DNA of 64,000 bases, taken from Quadrisphaera granulorum (GTDB lineage: Bacteria; Actinomycetota; Actinomycetes; Actinomycetales; Quadrisphaeraceae). Each line of letters starts with the position of its first letter. Positions within the stretch are counted from its first letter, which is position 1. The stretch spans positions 32,769 through 96,768 of the forward strand of contig NZ_QGDQ01000022.1 in assembly GCF_003149145.1 (NCBI RefSeq), given 5' to 3'. A program made the translations under genes and the position numbers. This document shows, in pieces, positions 50,052-58,767 of the stretch. The notes under the pieces are model-generated. The model was not told the origin of the DNA, ran no database searches, and saw nothing but the letters and a program-made list of their open reading frames with translations.

Positions 50052-50807
50052 GTGGAGATGACGCGCGCCGCAGGCCTGGTCGAGCGGGAGGCTGGGCGGC
50101 TCGCCGCCGCGCTGTGGTCGGAGGCGCTCGCCGTCGTCGTCCCCGGATGTCCTGACTGGACTCTCGCGGGCCTCGCCCGGCACACCGGCGGGGTGCACCG
50201 CTGGGCGCTCTCCGCCCTGCGCACCGCGCCGAGCGGGGACCCCGGCGACGAGCCCGCAGGGCCCGACGACGACGGCGACGTGCCGGCGTGGTTCGCCGCG
50301 GGCGCGCAGGAGCTCGCGGCGGTGCTGGCATCGCTGTCCCCGGCGGCGCCGTGCTGGACGTTCGCGGCGGTGGAGGCTCCGGCGACGGCGTCCTTCTGGG
50401 CGCGGCGTCAGGTGCACGAGACGGCCGTGCACCGGTGGGACGCCGAGTCCGCGCTGGCAGCGGCCGGCCTCGGCGAGGCGCCCGACCCGGCCGCGTGGCT
50501 GGAGGAGGACGTCGCCGCTGACGGCGTCGCCGAGGTGGCCGACGTCATCGCGCGGCGGCAGGTCAGGCTCGGGCGGACGCCGCCGTTGCCGGGGGCGCTG
50601 GCGCTGGAGAGCCCGTCCGGGCGGAGCCTGCTCGGAGGTGCAGGTGCTGCTCAGCCGGTTGCGGAGCTGTCAGGCCCTGCACCGGCCCTGCTGCTCCTGC
50701 TGTGGCGTCGCACCACCCTCGACGCGGAGCTCGCATCGGGCCGGGTGGCGCTGGCGGGTAGCCCCGACGCCGCAGCACGCCTGCTGTCCGGCGCCCTCAC
50801 CCCCTGA
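50052..50807 (+). CDS. Maleylpyruvate isomerase family mycothiol-dependent protein
   Basis: A 251-residue DinB/MDMPI-fold protein, a family often mycothiol-dependent and metal-binding. The first helix pair ends in PGCPDWTLAGLARHTGGVHRW with the first metal histidine, and RRQVHETAVHRWDAESAL carries the HxxxxH part of the site. The C-terminal domain is the usual short beta-helical region. The substrate is unknown; no aromatic catabolism genes are nearby. Leaderless promoter signal as listed. Confidence 0.85.
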   Translation: MEMTRAAGLVEREAGRLAAALWSEALAVVVPGCPDWTLAGLARHTGGVHRWALSALRTAPSGDPGDEPAGPDDDGDVPAWFAAGAQELAAVLASLSPAAPCWTFAAVEAPATASFWARRQVHETAVHRWDAESALAAAGLGEAPDPAAWLEEDVAADGVAEVADVIARRQVRLGRTPPLPGALALESPSGRSLLGGAGAAQPVAELSGPAPALLLLLWRRTTLDAELASGRVALAGSPDAAARLLSGALTP

Positions 50808-50819
50808 CATCACCGCGCC

Positions 50820-50860
50820 CCTCCTTTCGCACTTTCCGCGGCAAGTGCGGGAAGGGGCGG
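50820..50860. terminator. Hairpin of the GCACTTTCCGCGG family
   Basis: CGCACTT and AAGTGCG pair around TCCGCGGC, with partly paired CCTCCTT/AAGGGG flanks, between convergent genes. The same core is in the larger hairpin at 53156. Confidence 0.65.
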
Positions 50861-50862
50861 GG

Positions 50863-51717
50863 TCAGGTGGACGGTGCGGCCGACCAGGAACCGAGCACCC
50901 GCAGCCGCTCGGCGGTCGGCTCGTCCTGCGGCACGAACAGCACCAGCTCGAGACCGGGGTGGCCGGTGACGGCGAAGTCCTGGTAGATCAGCTCCAGCTG
51001 CCCGACCACCGGGTGCCGCAGCACCTTGGTGCCCCAGCACTTGCGCGCCACCTCCCGCAGCGCGCGGATGCTTCGGAAGTCCGGCGACGCCGCCTCGAGT
51101 CGGCGCAGGAGCGCGCGGAGTTCGTCGTCGTCGGGGTGTTCTCCCTCCGCCCAGCGGAGCACCCCCGCGACGCGGCGCGCGGTGTCGTGCCAGTCGGCGT
51201 AGAGCTCGCGCAGGCGGGAGTCGGTGAAGACCAGCCACGCCAGGTTGCGGCACTCGCGCGGCAGCGCGGCGAAGTCGACGAAGAGCGCAGCCGCCTCGCG
51301 GTTCCACGCCAGCACGTCGCGGCGGGCGTTGAGAACGTAGGCGGGCAGGCCGAGCGCGTCGACGAGGTGACGCAGGTGCGGCGGCGACACCTCGGTGCGC
51401 CGCGGCCCAACGACCTGCCCGGTGGGCCCCGAGCCGACTCGCGCGAGGTGAGCCAGGTGCGCCAGCTCGTCGTCGGTGAGCCGCAGCACGGCGCCGATCG
51501 CTCGGACCACCGACGACGACGGCGTGACGCGCCCCTGCTCCACCCGCTGGTAGTGGTCGACGCTGACCCCTGCGGCGATCGCCACCTCCTCGCGGCGCAG
51601 GCCCGGCACCCGCCGCAGGCTGCCCTGCACCTCTGGCAGCCCGACGTCGCCCGGGCGCAGCGCCGCGCGACGGCTGCGCAGGAACTCCCCGATCTCCGAC
51701 CGCGGGATCTGGCTCAC
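50863..51717 (-). CDS. XRE-family regulator with MmyB-like ligand-binding domain
   Basis: A 284-residue transcriptional regulator. The N-terminal HTH includes RVPGLRREEVAIAAGVSVDHYQRVEQGR (about residues 38-66); the rest is the MmyB-like PAS-type domain, with LPAYVLNARRDVLAWN, the NLAWLVFTD motif and HPVVGQLELIYQDFAV. Members respond to fatty acids or similar ligands. It is divergent from an MFS gene, its likely target. GTG 51717 follows TACGGT by seven bases. Confidence 0.92.
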   Translation of the reverse strand: MSQIPRSEIGEFLRSRRAALRPGDVGLPEVQGSLRRVPGLRREEVAIAAGVSVDHYQRVEQGRVTPSSSVVRAIGAVLRLTDDELAHLAHLARVGSGPTGQVVGPRRTEVSPPHLRHLVDALGLPAYVLNARRDVLAWNREAAALFVDFAALPRECRNLAWLVFTDSRLRELYADWHDTARRVAGVLRWAEGEHPDDDELRALLRRLEAASPDFRSIRALREVARKCWGTKVLRHPVVGQLELIYQDFAVTGHPGLELVLFVPQDEPTAERLRVLGSWSAAPST

Positions 51718-51724
51718 GCAGCCG

Positions 51725-51730
51725 ACCGTA
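51725..51730 (-). promoter_or_regulatory. -10 hexamer of the XRE regulator (leaderless)
   Basis: Minus-strand TACGGT seven bases before GTG 51717. Confidence 0.45.
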
Positions 51731-51841
51731 CGGGGGCCGCTCGCCGCAGGACGGCGCACCGCGGCCGTCCTGGGTGGCCCTGTCGGAGCCAGGCACAACT
51801 CGCCCTCCCGGAGCAGGGTGGCCCGGCACGACGCTCCCGCC

Positions 51842-53149
51842 ATGAGTGCTGTGCCGAGGACGACGACGGACCACGTCCGTCACCAGGCAGCTCACCGGAC
51901 CGGAGTCGAAGCGACGACGGTGCCACCGAGTCCGCTCCCGACCGAGCTCTCGACAGTGCGCGTTGCGTTGGTCGGCGCGGCCGGGCTGCTCGTGCTGCTC
52001 GGGCAGCTCTATCTCCCGCTGCCGCTCCTGCCGCAGCTCGAACTCCTCCCGGGTGCCGGGCCGGGCGCGGGGACGGCGGTGATGACCGCCTTCGCCCTGC
52101 CGTACGCCGCGGGCTTCATCCTGCTGGGGCCGCTCACGGACCGGGTGGCGTCGCGCGCGGTGGCGATCGGCAGCGCCGTCCTCGTCGCGGTGGGCTGCGC
52201 GCTGGCGGCGGCGGCGCCCACCCTCGACTGGCTGCTCGCGGCGCGGGCGCTCCAGGGGCTCGGGGCCGCGCCGTTCACCCCGGCGGTCATGGTGCTCATT
52301 GCCACCCGGGTGGCTCCCGGCGGCCGCCTGCTCGCGACCTCCTCGGTGATCAGTGCGGGAATGGCGTCGGCTGTGGTCGCGCAGGTGGTGGCCCAGGTCG
52401 CCGCGCCGTGGATCGGGGTGAGGGGGCTCTTCGCGGCGTCAGCCGGGGCGGCGGTGCTGGTCGCCGTCGTCGTCGCTCTGTCGTTGACCGGCAGTGAGCG
52501 TGCGCGCCAGGGGGCAGCGGCCCCGAGAGCGATCGTCGGCGCGTACGCGGCGGTGCTGCAGCTGCTCGCGCGCCCGCGGCTGCTCCTCCTGCTCGGGGCG
52601 GCGCTGTGCTACCTCACGGTGTTCGTGGGGCTCTTCGCCGCGCTCCAGCTGGCTCCGCCGGCTGGCGTGGGTGACGACCCGGGCGCTCTCCTCGCCCTGC
52701 GCGCTGCGGCGCTCCCGGTGCTCGTGACGGTGCCTCTGCTGGCCGGCCGCCTGAGCAAGACCGCGGGGCGGAAGCGGGCGGCGTGGGCCCTCGCGGTGGG
52801 CGCCGGCGCAGCGCTGGCGCTGGGTGTGGCCACGGCCGCCGGTGCGGTGGACGGCGGGGGCGTGGTGGCGGGGGTCGCGGTGGCGCTGGCCGTGGTCGCG
52901 CTGGCGGTGGCGGTCGCAGCTCCTGCCACCGTGACGGAGGTGATGGCCGCCGCCCCTGAGGCGCGCGGGGCGGCCAACGCCCTGTACTCGGCGGCGATCT
53001 TCGGTGGCGCGAGCCTGGCCACCCCGTTCGCGGCGGCCGCTGTCGCGCTGGTCGGGCCGGGGTCGGCGTTCGCCGTCGTCGCGACGGTCGGCGGAGTGAT
53101 CTTCGCGGTGGCGGCTGGTCTGGTGCTGGCCGCTACGCGCGCCCCCTGA
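51842..53149 (+). CDS. MFS transporter, drug-efflux type
   Basis: A 435-residue transporter with about twelve helices. The N-terminal tail is polar (about 35 residues); the first domain has GPLTDRVASRAVAIGSA as the loop 2-3 motif and RALQGLGAAPFTPAV typical of efflux MFS members. It lies 125 bp from the divergent XRE regulator, suggesting regulator-controlled efflux. ATG 51842 is preferred; GTG 51818 would add eight residues. The substrate is not predictable. Confidence 0.88.
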   Translation: MSAVPRTTTDHVRHQAAHRTGVEATTVPPSPLPTELSTVRVALVGAAGLLVLLGQLYLPLPLLPQLELLPGAGPGAGTAVMTAFALPYAAGFILLGPLTDRVASRAVAIGSAVLVAVGCALAAAAPTLDWLLAARALQGLGAAPFTPAVMVLIATRVAPGGRLLATSSVISAGMASAVVAQVVAQVAAPWIGVRGLFAASAGAAVLVAVVVALSLTGSERARQGAAAPRAIVGAYAAVLQLLARPRLLLLLGAALCYLTVFVGLFAALQLAPPAGVGDDPGALLALRAAALPVLVTVPLLAGRLSKTAGRKRAAWALAVGAGAALALGVATAAGAVDGGGVVAGVAVALAVVALAVAVAAPATVTEVMAAAPEARGAANALYSAAIFGGASLATPFAAAAVALVGPGSAFAVVATVGGVIFAVAAGLVLAATRAP

Positions 53150-53155
53150 CGGCCC

Positions 53156-53234
53156 CTCCTTCCCGCACTTTCCGCGGCAAGTGCGCCACCCCAGGCCTGG
53201 GAACCGCACTTGCCGCGGAAAGTGCGGGAAGGAG
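53156..53234. terminator. Large hairpin of the GCACTTTCCGCGG family
   Basis: Perfect 30-bp arms (53156-53185 with 53205-53234) around a 19-nt spacer that is itself palindromic (CCCAGGCCTGGG). It closes two convergent genes. Confidence 0.88.
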
Positions 53235-53245
53235 CGAGGGGCGGG

Positions 53246-53929
53246 TCAGAGGGTGCGCAGGCCGATGTGGGCGGCGAGCAGGGGCGCCAGCGCCACCAGC
53301 TGCACCGCATCCACGGTGCATCCGCGCAGCCCGTCGAGGCCGCGCAGGTCTTCCAAGGTCGCGCCGCGCAGGTCGACGTCCTCGCAGCGCGACCCGGCCA
53401 GGTCGGCCCCGGTGAGGTCGCTGCCCGCGAACGAGACCCGCCTCAGCTGCGCGCCGGTGAGGTCGGCGCCGCGCAGGTCACATCCGTCGAGCACCACGTC
53501 GCTGAGCGACGCGTCGCGGAGGACGACGCCGTCGAGCCGGCACCGCCGCAGCACCACCCTGTCGAGTCGCGCGGTCGGGAGCCGCAGGGCCGACAGCCGC
53601 GCGTCGGTCACCTCCGTGTCGGCCCACTGCGTGCGCGCGCCGTCGGCCGCGACCGCCGAGACCCGCTCCCACCGACTGCTGCTGCATCGCATCCCCGCGA
53701 GCAGCGCACCGTCGAGCACGGCGTCCTCCACGGACGACTCCAGCACGACCTGCCCCTCCAGCCGCGCCTGCGTGAGCTCCGCGCCGTCGACGAGGGCGCA
53801 GTCCCAGCGGCCCGAGAGCAGCACGGAGCGGTCGGCGAGGTCGAGGTCGGGGAGGACGACGTCGGGCGGGCGCGGCGGCGCCGGGCCCGCTGCGCGCCCG
53901 GCCGTGCGGCGAGGTGGCCTACTGCCCAT
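53246..53929 (-). CDS. Pentapeptide repeat protein
   Basis: A 227-residue protein with consecutive A(D/N)LXX-type pentapeptides, densest at residues 130-205 (DASLSDVVLDGCDLRGADLT, then SFAGSDLTGADLAGSR). Such repeats fold into a right-handed quadrilateral beta-helix; some members mimic DNA and protect gyrase, most are uncharacterised. The N-terminus is Arg/Pro-rich. The start overlaps the upstream oxidoreductase by 11 bp, so it is the last gene of a glgC-oxidoreductase-pentapeptide set. Confidence 0.88.
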   Translation of the reverse strand: MGSRPPRRTAGRAAGPAPPRPPDVVLPDLDLADRSVLLSGRWDCALVDGAELTQARLEGQVVLESSVEDAVLDGALLAGMRCSSSRWERVSAVAADGARTQWADTEVTDARLSALRLPTARLDRVVLRRCRLDGVVLRDASLSDVVLDGCDLRGADLTGAQLRRVSFAGSDLTGADLAGSRCEDVDLRGATLEDLRGLDGLRGCTVDAVQLVALAPLLAAHIGLRTL

Positions 53930-55178
53930 GACCACGGAGGGGGTGGATGAAGCAGGACGGCGGCCGCTCGCCGTCCAGCAGCAGCCGCACGGCCGCACGG
54001 GCAGCGACCGCACCGACGAGGTTGCCCGTGCCGCAGTACCCGCCCACGGCTGCGACGCGCGCGTCGACGAGGCCGCACAGCGCCCGCCCGGCCGCATCCG
54101 GCGCGGTGTAGCCGACCGACGCACCCCACCGGTGCGCCACCTCGCCGGCACCCAGCGTCCGGCCGAGCAGCCGCTCCGCCACGCGCTCGACGTGCGTCTG
54201 CACGCGCGGCGTGGGGTCGGTGGTGGTCGTCCACTCGGCCTCCGGGTCGACGTCGCGCCCACCGCCGACGAGCAGGCGCGGGCCCCGACCCGGAACGCCG
54301 TCGTCGAGCTGCGCGTAGTCGTAGCCCCACCGCTCGTACACGCCGCACGGCACGCGCTCGCGGACGCGCGCGGCGTCGTCGTCGTCGAGAGGAGCGGTGG
54401 CGAGCATCTGCAGCCGCGCGGTGCGCACCCGTGGCTGCTCACCACCGAGCTGGGGGAGGACGACGTCGAGCCGGCCGTCGACGGCCACCAGCACCACGCC
54501 CGCGCTCACCACGCCGCGGTCGGTCTCCACGCGGCCGGGCATGATCCGCCGCACGTGGGTGCCCTCGTGCAGGTGGAGCCGAGTCCCGTGATCACGGGCC
54601 GCACGCTGCACGTGCGCGAGGACGCCGAGATGGCGGACCACGGGGTTGGCCTGGGCGTCGTCGGGGAGGAACAGCCCCTCGCCGAAGGCGCCGGAGACCT
54701 CCTCGACGGCGATGCCGTGCTCGCGCAGGGCAGCGGCCTGCGCGGCGCAGTCGGCGAGCTCGCGGGCGCGCTCGTCGTCGTCGGCATCTACTCCACCCGC
54801 CAGTCTCAGCGACCCGGAACGGCGGACGACGCCGGCGGGCAGGACGTCGAGGAGGTGGTCGAGCTCGGCGAGGGTCTGCCGGTAGAGCCAGGTCGCGGGC
54901 TCGGCGCCCCAGTCGCGGACGGCGCCGTGGAAGAACGGGGCGGTGCCGCCTAGCAGCAGTCCACCGTTGCGGCCGGCGGCTCCGGCGGCCACGCGGCCCG
55001 CGTCGAGACCGACCACCGACAGGCCGCGTGCGGTGAGCTCCTCGACAGCGGCCAGGCCCGAGCCGCCCAGGCCCACGACGCAGGCGTCGGCGGTGACGTC
55101 TCCGTCCAGCGGAGACAGGCCCGGCCAGGACGCGACGCGAGGGTCGGCGTCCCAGCCGGGGATGTTCGAGGTGATCAG
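53919..55178 (-). CDS. FAD-dependent oxidoreductase (DAO family)
   Basis: A 419-residue flavoenzyme of the D-amino-acid/glycine oxidase class. The FAD-binding loop is [16 protein letters not shown], followed by [24 protein letters not shown]; the C-terminal [19 protein letters not shown] closes the flavin site. No ATG or GTG exists ahead of the Rossmann strand; the only suitable initiator is CTG 55178, whose last two bases lie in the glgC stop codon, implying coupled translation. The substrate is unknown; attachment to glgC is unusual. Confidence 0.85.
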   Translation of the reverse strand: MITSNIPGWDADPRVASWPGLSPLDGDVTADACVVGLGGSGLAAVEELTARGLSVVGLDAGRVAAGAAGRNGGLLLGGTAPFFHGAVRDWGAEPATWLYRQTLAELDHLLDVLPAGVVRRSGSLRLAGGVDADDDERARELADCAAQAAALREHGIAVEEVSGAFGEGLFLPDDAQANPVVRHLGVLAHVQRAARDHGTRLHLHEGTHVRRIMPGRVETDRGVVSAGVVLVAVDGRLDVVLPQLGGEQPRVRTARLQMLATAPLDDDDAARVRERVPCGVYERWGYDYAQLDDGVPGRGPRLLVGGGRDVDPEAEWTTTTDPTPRVQTHVERVAERLLGRTLGAGEVAHRWGASVGYTAPDAAGRALCGLVDARVAAVGGYCGTGNLVGAVAARAAVRLLLDGERPPSCFIHPLRGHGQ

Positions 55179-56413
55179 GGCTCGACGACCTGGTGCTTGC
55201 CGACGATGGTGATGCCCGACTCCGTCACGGTGAACCCACGGGCCTTGTCGCGCTCGGGGTCGACGCCGACGGTTGCCCCCTCGGGCACGTCGACGTTCTT
55301 GTCGAGGATGGCCCGGCGCACCACCGCGTGGCGGCCGATCTTCACGCCGTCCATGAGCACCGACCTGTCGACCGAAGCCCACGAGTGCACCGTCACGCCG
55401 GCGGCGAGCACCGAGTCCTCCACGAGGGCGCCGGAGACCACCGAGCCCGGGCCCACCACCGAGTTGATGGCGTGCCCGATGCGGCCCTGCCAGCCGTGCA
55501 CGAACTTGGCCGGCGGCAGCGGCGGCTGCTGGCTGTAGATGGGCCACTCGTAGTTGTAGAGATTGAACACCGGGTGCACCGAGATGAGGTCCATGTGGGC
55601 CTCGTAGTAGCTGTCGAGCGTTCCCACGTCGCGCCAGTAGTCCTTGTCGCGCGGGGTCGACCCGGGGACGTCGTTGTCCTTGAAGTCGTAGACGCCGGCG
55701 CGGCCCTGGTCGACGAACCACGGGATGATGTCGCCGCCCATGTCGTGCCGGGAGCCTTCGAGGGTGGCGTCCTTGGTGACGGCCTCGGTGAGCGCCTTGG
55801 CGTCGAAGACGTAGTTGCCCATCGACGCGAGCACCTCGGTGGGGGAGTCCGGAAGGCCCTGCGGGTCCTTCGGCTTCTCCAGGAAGGCGCGGATCTTGCG
55901 GCGGTCGGTGGGGTCGACGTCGATGACGCCGAACTGGTCGGCCAGAGCGATCGGCTGGCGGATCGCTGCGACGGTGGCCGCCGCACCGGAGGAGATGTGG
56001 CTCTCGACCATGGCCGAGAAGTCCATACGGTAGATGTTGTCCGCGCCGACCACGACGATGATGTCGGGCCGCTCGTCGTTGATGAGGTTGACGTTCTGGT
56101 AGATCGCGTCGGCGCTGCCGAGGTACCAGTGCGGACCGCGGCGCTGCTGCGCGGGCACCGGGGTCACGTAGTTGCCCAGCATCGTCGACATGCGCCACGT
56201 CATGGTGATGTGGCGGTCGAGGCTGTGGCTCTTGTACTGGGTGAGCACCACCGACTTGAGGTAGCGCGAGTTCACGAGGTTGGACAGGGCGAAGTCCACC
56301 AGCCGGTACGTCCCGCCGAAGGGGACGGCCGGCTTCGCGCGGTCTGCGGTCAGCGGCATGAGCCGCTTCCCCTCGCCGCCGGCCAGGACGATGGCCATCA
56401 CCTTCGGTGCCAT
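55175..56413 (-). CDS. glgC: Glucose-1-phosphate adenylyltransferase
   Basis: Makes ADP-glucose for glycogen and, in actinobacteria, for maltose-1-phosphate and trehalose-related polymers. The 412 residues have the nucleotide loop [27 protein letters not shown], the ADP-Glc motif [25 protein letters not shown], and the left-handed beta-helix with [21 protein letters not shown]. It is divergent from glgA, the enzyme using its product. ATG 56413 follows TAAGGT by seven bases. Confidence 0.98.
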   Translation of the reverse strand: MAPKVMAIVLAGGEGKRLMPLTADRAKPAVPFGGTYRLVDFALSNLVNSRYLKSVVLTQYKSHSLDRHITMTWRMSTMLGNYVTPVPAQQRRGPHWYLGSADAIYQNVNLINDERPDIIVVVGADNIYRMDFSAMVESHISSGAAATVAAIRQPIALADQFGVIDVDPTDRRKIRAFLEKPKDPQGLPDSPTEVLASMGNYVFDAKALTEAVTKDATLEGSRHDMGGDIIPWFVDQGRAGVYDFKDNDVPGSTPRDKDYWRDVGTLDSYYEAHMDLISVHPVFNLYNYEWPIYSQQPPLPPAKFVHGWQGRIGHAINSVVGPGSVVSGALVEDSVLAAGVTVHSWASVDRSVLMDGVKIGRHAVVRRAILDKNVDVPEGATVGVDPERDKARGFTVTESGITIVGKHQVVEP

Positions 56414-56420
56414 GCCGCTG

Positions 56421-56426
56421 ACCTTA
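56421..56426 (-). promoter_or_regulatory. -10 hexamer of glgC (leaderless)
   Basis: Minus-strand TAAGGT seven bases before ATG 56413. Confidence 0.5.
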
Positions 56427-56523
56427 GTGCGCTGGTCACGTGGCGCACACGCCGGTCACCCATCCCGGCCGCCGACGGTGTGAGGCGGGTGCGCCCGGGG
56501 CGCGCGACGGACCGTCGAGGGTC

Positions 56524-56529
56524 TAGGTT
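56524..56529 (+). promoter_or_regulatory. -10 hexamer of glgA (leaderless)
   Basis: TAGGTT seven bases before GTG 56537, in the 123-bp space shared with glgC. Confidence 0.5.
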
Positions 56530-56536
56530 CCGTGCC

Positions 56537-57793
56537 GTGCGCGTCGACGTCCTGACCCGTGAGTACCCGCCGGACATCTACGGCGGGGCGGGGGTGCACG
56601 TCGCCGAGCTGGTGCGGGTGCTGCGCCAGCTGCACCCCGACGGGCCGGGCGGCCCCCCGCTCGACGTGCGGGTGCGGGCGTGGGGTCTCGCCGATGGGGA
56701 GCGCGACGAGCCGGGGACGACGAGCCACCCCGAGCTGGCCGAACTGACCGGGGCCAACGCGGCCCTGCGCGTGCTGGGCGTGGACCTGTCGATGGCCGCC
56801 GCGGTGACCGCCGATGCCGGAGCCCCCGGGTCGACGGACCTCGTGCACTCCCACACCTGGTACGCCAACCTCGCCGGGCACGTCTCCGGTCTGCTAGCAG
56901 GCGTGCCGCACGTGGTCACCGCGCACTCCCTCGAGCCGCTGCGTCCGTGGAAGGCCGAGCAGCTCGGCGGTGGATACGCCTTGAGCAGCTGGGCGGAGAA
57001 GACCGCCTACGAGGCCGCCGCCGCGGTCATCGCCGTCTCCGCCGGGATGCGCGCCGACATCCTGCGCTGCTACCCCACCCTCGACCCCGAGCGCGTGCAT
57101 GTGGTGCACAACGGCATCGACGCCGACGCGTGGAGCCGTGACGAGTCCCCGGAGGCGCACGACGCCGTCCGTGCGCTGGGCGTGGACCCGGACAAGCCGA
57201 GTGTCGTGTTCGTCGGGCGGACCACGCGCCAGAAGGGGCTGCCGCACCTGCTGCGCGCCGCAGCGCAGCTGCCGCCCGACGTGCAGCTGGTGCTCGCCGC
57301 CGGCGCACCGGACACCCCCGAGATCGCCGCCGAGGTCGCCGGTCTGGTGGCGGACCTGAAGGCGACCCGCTCCGGCGTCGTCCTCATCGACAGGATGCTG
57401 CCGCGCACCGACGTCATCCGGCTGCTCTCGGCGGCCACGGTGTTCGTGTGCCCGTCGGTGTACGAGCCGCTGGGCATCGTCAACCTCGAGGCCATGGCGT
57501 GCGGCGCGGCCGTGGTCGCCAGCGCCACCGGGGGCATCCCCGAGGTCGTGGCGGACGGCGAGACCGGGTGGCTCGTGCCCATCGAGCAGGTCCAGGACGG
57601 CACCGGCCGTCCGATCGACCCCGCGAAGTTCGAAGCCGACCTCGCCGCCGCGCTCACCGCCGCCACGTCCGACCCCGCCGAGGCCCGCCGTCGTGGTGAG
57701 GCAGGACGGCGGCGCGCGGTTGCCGAGTTCGGCTGGGAGGCCATCGGCGAGCGCACCCTCGCCGTCTACCGCGCGGCGCTCGCAACCCGCTGA
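56537..57793 (+). CDS. glgA: Glycogen synthase / GlgM-type GT4 glycosyltransferase
   Basis: A 418-residue GT4 family transferase using ADP-glucose. The N-terminus VLTREYPPDIYGGAGVHV matches the actinobacterial glgA/glgM group, which makes alpha-1,4-glucan or maltose-1-phosphate. The donor site has VVFVGRTTRQKGLPHLL and the EX7E motif SVYEPLGIVNLEAMACG; the acceptor side has VHSHTWYANLAGH. GTG 57... is not used: GTG 56537 fits the -10 spacing. It is divergent from glgC and ends at a bidirectional hairpin. Confidence 0.94.
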   Translation: MRVDVLTREYPPDIYGGAGVHVAELVRVLRQLHPDGPGGPPLDVRVRAWGLADGERDEPGTTSHPELAELTGANAALRVLGVDLSMAAAVTADAGAPGSTDLVHSHTWYANLAGHVSGLLAGVPHVVTAHSLEPLRPWKAEQLGGGYALSSWAEKTAYEAAAAVIAVSAGMRADILRCYPTLDPERVHVVHNGIDADAWSRDESPEAHDAVRALGVDPDKPSVVFVGRTTRQKGLPHLLRAAAQLPPDVQLVLAAGAPDTPEIAAEVAGLVADLKATRSGVVLIDRMLPRTDVIRLLSAATVFVCPSVYEPLGIVNLEAMACGAAVVASATGGIPEVVADGETGWLVPIEQVQDGTGRPIDPAKFEADLAAALTAATSDPAEARRRGEAGRRRAVAEFGWEAIGERTLAVYRAALATR

Positions 57794-57811
57794 CCTGGCC
57801 CGTCCCCTGAG

Positions 57812-57863
57812 CGTGATCATGGGCGCTGGCCACCTCCACGGGTGGCCAGCGCCCATGATCACG
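57812..57863. terminator. Bidirectional hairpin of the CGTGATCATGGGC family
   Basis: Perfect 23-bp arms (57812-57834 with 57841-57863) and a 6-nt loop between convergent glgA and the Rv1486c-like gene. The arm begins CGTGATCATGGGCGC. Confidence 0.88.
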
Positions 57864-57870
57864 AAGAGGG

Positions 57871-58734
57871 TTAGGGCTGGGGGGCGGTGCCTGACAGCTC
57901 GGCGGTCGCGGTGTTGACGGCGACGGCTAGCGCCCGGCGCGCGACGCCGTCGACCTCGCGCAGCGAGCGCGCGCGGGCGAGTGCCTCGCTGCTGGACACG
58001 GCGGCGCCGTCGTCCTCGGTGGCCAGTTCCACGATGGCGCGCACGCGCGCCGCGGAGGCCACCACGCGCACCGCCCGCTCGGGGCAGCCGGGCGGCAGCT
58101 CGTGGGTGGCGAGGGCGCCCTCCCGGACGGCGGTGATCCTGTCGGCAGCGTCGTCGCGCCAGCGCGCCACGTCGAGGCTCGCGAGCACGCGTGTGGCCTC
58201 CGCCAGCCCGGTGCGCAAGGACCTGTCGGCATCGGCGAGCGTCGTGCCGTCGGGGGCCCGGGGCGACCAGGTGGGGAAGACCCGCCAGGTCACCGCGGCG
58301 CCCGGCTCCCACGCCGAGCCGAACCACGTGATCTCCGGCACCAGGCCGAGCCTGCCGACACCCTCGGCGAGGAGCAGCTCGCCGTCGACGAGCACCGCCT
58401 CGCCGGCCTCGACGGCCTCCGCGCTGAAGTCCGCCGGGCCGGGGAGGCCGGCCGGGTCTCCTGGGGCGGGCAGCGCGACACGCAGACAGCGGGCACCCGC
58501 CGACGCCAGCACGGAGAACAGCTGCACCAGCGTGGCGCCGGCCGTGCCCGCAGGTCCCCCCGGCGAGCTGTCCGCCGCCGCGTCCACGCCGCTGAGCAGG
58601 GCTTCCGCTCCCGAGACGTCGTGCGGCTCGTCGGAGCCGGTGATGGCGCGGACGGCAGCATCTGGGGTGGCGCGACCGGTGAGCGCAGCGCTGCCCCAGG
58701 CAGCCAGCCGCGCCGAGCGAGGGAGGTGCAGCAC
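57871..58734 (-). CDS. Conserved actinobacterial protein (Rv1486c-like position)
   Basis: A 287-residue soluble, acidic, Ala-rich protein without a recognised domain. The clearest segments are LHLPRSARLAAWGSAALTG at the N-terminus and GLVPEITWFGSAWEPGAAVTWRVFP in the middle, which look like conserved blocks. It occupies the place of Rv1486c, opposite the NfeD/SPFH pair, and is divergent from an ABC ATPase gene with only 33 bp between. GTG 58734 is taken as start. Function unknown. Confidence 0.75.
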   Translation of the reverse strand: MLHLPRSARLAAWGSAALTGRATPDAAVRAITGSDEPHDVSGAEALLSGVDAAADSSPGGPAGTAGATLVQLFSVLASAGARCLRVALPAPGDPAGLPGPADFSAEAVEAGEAVLVDGELLLAEGVGRLGLVPEITWFGSAWEPGAAVTWRVFPTWSPRAPDGTTLADADRSLRTGLAEATRVLASLDVARWRDDAADRITAVREGALATHELPPGCPERAVRVVASAARVRAIVELATEDDGAAVSSSEALARARSLREVDGVARRALAVAVNTATAELSGTAPQP

Positions 58735-58754
58735 GGCGCCACCGTAGGCGCCAC

Positions 58755-58760
58755 TAGGGT
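58755..58760 (+). promoter_or_regulatory. -10 hexamer of the ABC ATPase gene (leaderless)
   Basis: TAGGGT seven bases before GTG 58768. Confidence 0.5.
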
Positions 58761-58767
58761 CTTCCGC

